A stretch of 64,000 bases of DNA, from assembly GCA_028724265.1 (NCBI GenBank), contig JAQYDG010000004.1, forward strand, positions 248,001 to 312,000. The letters run 5' to 3'. The stretch is from Actinomycetaceae bacterium (GTDB lineage Bacteria; Actinomycetota; Actinomycetes; Actinomycetales; Actinomycetaceae). The notes under the pieces were generated by a model, which saw only the letters and a list, made by a program, of their open reading frames with translations, was not told the DNA's origin and made no database searches. The position numbers and the translations under genes are program-made. Positions 62,635-64,000 of the stretch are shown here, in pieces (position 1 is the first letter of the stretch; the number at the start of each line of letters is the position of its first letter).

Positions 62635-64000
62635 AACCGTTTTGGCGCCGCCACTGGCTGATGAGTATCATCGTCGTGCTGATCCCCGCCATCATTTCTC
62701 TCGTTGCGCTCAATGCCCGCGCTTTCCAGACCACAAGCGAGGCACGGCCAGCCGCAGCAATCGTCAACAACGACGAGCCCGTCACTCTATCAACCGGCCA
62801 GATGCTCCCTGCCGGGCGTCAGATGATCGCTGAACTCACTGACCCGGATCGGGATTCTCAGTTTGAGTGGAACGTCGTCACGTCGTCGACCGCAGCAGCA
62901 GGGCTTCGCAATGGAACCTACGCGGCAAGCTTGACGGTGCCTCCCGAATTCTCCCGTCGCGTGGCATCAGTTCTGGAGGGCAAGGATACTGCACCAGGCG
63001 TGCTCACCTTGCGCACCAATGGCCAGTCCTCCCTTGCAAACGATCTGTCGAAGGACATTGTTCAAGCAGCGAGTAAGGATCTCGGAACAAGTTTCACCGT
63101 CTCGTATCTCACCCAGGCACTCTCGGCAACCTCAACAATAAAAGACGGCATGGACAAGGCTGCCGACGGTGCACAGCAGGTTGCGGACGGCGCTTCTGAA
63201 TCAGCGCTCGGCAGTGGACGGCTTGCCGACGGTACGCAACAGGCTACTGATGGCACCACCCAGCTCGCAGCTGGAGCAGCAGCACTCGCGAGCGGAACGC
63301 AGCGCGGAGCTGACGCCGCCACCCAACTTTCCTCCTCGCTCCCACGTCTGACGGAGGGAACGCGCCAGCTTTCGCGCGGCATTCTTCAATATACGGGCGG
63401 TGTGCTGGCAACGAACGACGGGGCTCAGCAACTTGCGGACGGCACACGCCAGCTGGACAATGGCATCGCACAGTACATTCAGGCAGTTGCACAGGCCAAC
63501 GACGGGATTCGCCCACTTTCAACAGGTGCCCACTCTTTGGCTGACGGCGTGAAGGCGTACACCGATGGCGTACACCAGCTGTATGCAGGATTAACAGAAC
63601 CACAAGCTGGGCAACGCACATCGATGGTGGAAGGTGCTCACCAGCTCGCTGATGCTCTTGGTGTAGCGTCCACGCTCGTCAACAAGAGCATCGACGGTCT
63701 CAATGCCTTCGACCCCTCGGGGCTCCAGGATGCCGCAGCCGCATCGGACGCAGCAAGCAGCGGGTTTGAGGAGCTGACGCGCCTCATTGATCTGTGCGCA
63801 CAGGGCAATCAGACGGCGTGTGCGCAGGCACAGAGTGGAACACGTCAGAGTGCCTCGCTCCTGGCTACCCTGCGCAAGAACCTCCACCAAGCAGCCGACG
63901 CCGCCACACAGTCCGCGCAGGGTATCGCCGGACTGAAGGGACTTGCCGCACCTATCACGCAGCTCACTCGCGGAGCGTCCGGGCTTGCATCGGGGCTGGA
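62631..64000 (+). CDS. YhgE/Pip family membrane protein (partial, C-terminus off the window)
   Basis: 456 codons to the window edge, open. N-terminal TM (HWLMSIIVVLIPAIISLVAL), then the YhgE-type ectodomain start AAAIVNNDEPV, and a repetitive helical region with many DGxxQLADG units (ADGTQQATDGTTQLAAGAAA, LADGTRQLDNGIAQYIQAVA), typical of Pip/YhgE coiled repeats. GGAGGACATCATG gives a strong ribosome site; ATG overlaps the MMPL stop. Family members are phage receptors or sit with RND/ABC exporters; coupling suggests a joint role in export. Confidence 0.92.
   Translation, partial: MKPFWRRHWLMSIIVVLIPAIISLVALNARAFQTTSEARPAAAIVNNDEPVTLSTGQMLPAGRQMIAELTDPDRDSQFEWNVVTSSTAAAGLRNGTYAASLTVPPEFSRRVASVLEGKDTAPGVLTLRTNGQSSLANDLSKDIVQAASKDLGTSFTVSYLTQALSATSTIKDGMDKAADGAQQVADGASESALGSGRLADGTQQATDGTTQLAAGAAALASGTQRGADAATQLSSSLPRLTEGTRQLSRGILQYTGGVLATNDGAQQLADGTRQLDNGIAQYIQAVAQANDGIRPLSTGAHSLADGVKAYTDGVHQLYAGLTEPQAGQRTSMVEGAHQLADALGVASTLVNKSIDGLNAFDPSGLQDAAAASDAASSGFEELTRLIDLCAQGNQTACAQAQSGTRQSASLLATLRKNLHQAADAATQSAQGIAGLKGLAAPITQLTRGASGLASGL

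Overview
The window is a continuous stretch of chromosome from a mid-GC actinobacterium, most likely of the Actinomycetaceae (Arcanobacterium/Trueperella/Actinomyces type). This is inferred from a translational T-box before ileS, the clpX-clpP2-clpP1-tig neighbourhood, a DUF3516 helicase, DUF3017, an L32 without zinc cysteines, and many GTG/TTG starts. At least nine genes also have a TANNNT-like -10 box ending 6-7 nt before the start codon, as expected for leaderless mRNAs. No search was run; every family call comes from reading motifs.

Layout. 0-10 kb: start of ileS with its T-box, a DUF4190/DUF5067-like surface protein, a decayed acyl-CoA ligase fragment, a two-TM protein, valS, a long-chain acyl-CoA ligase behind a perfect 11-bp inverted repeat, and clpX. 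10-14 kb: ABC permease, nucleoside hydrolase and a THI5-like binding lipoprotein, with no ATPase. 14-22 kb: clpP2-clpP1, tig, lnt, a phosphoribosyltransferase and an NCS2 purine permease. 22-25 kb: membrane proteins and an ABC exporter whose ATPase is split by an indel in a 5-base homopolymer; then tRNA-Pro and tRNA-Gly.

25.4-31.2 kb is an accessory island starting at the tRNA-Gly 3' end. It holds a truncated recombinase-like ORF running into the tRNA, two internally deleted IS3-family remnants in the same orientation, three cassettes that each pair a signal-peptide-bearing precursor with a small membrane protein, and an AAA+ ATPase with a winged helix behind 10-bp tandem repeats. Several pieces are broken: one precursor has an in-frame TGA, one lacks its middle, and one membrane gene takes its stop codon from an IS end. 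I read this as a decaying cluster of bacteriocin-like toxin/immunity modules. It is the best candidate here for an undescribed system, but its function is inference.

31-46 kb: YwlG-like protein, rpmF, YigZ, tRNA-Lys, DUF3516 helicase, YggS, a small acidic protein, then a minus-strand nucleoside uptake and catabolism operon (bmp lipoprotein, double ATPase, two permeases, cdd, deoA, deoC). Imported pyrimidine nucleosides are deaminated, phosphorolysed and their deoxyribose phosphate is cleaved. 46-59.5 kb: mannose-1-P guanylyltransferase, YihY, exonuclease III, glyA-folD one-carbon pair, pgi divergent from a eukaryote-type tandem phosphofructokinase, a CBS/CorC protein, DUF3017 and an FAD reductase. 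59.7-64 kb: an MMPL transporter with a P-loop-less ABC-like tail, overlapping a YhgE/Pip gene that runs off the window.
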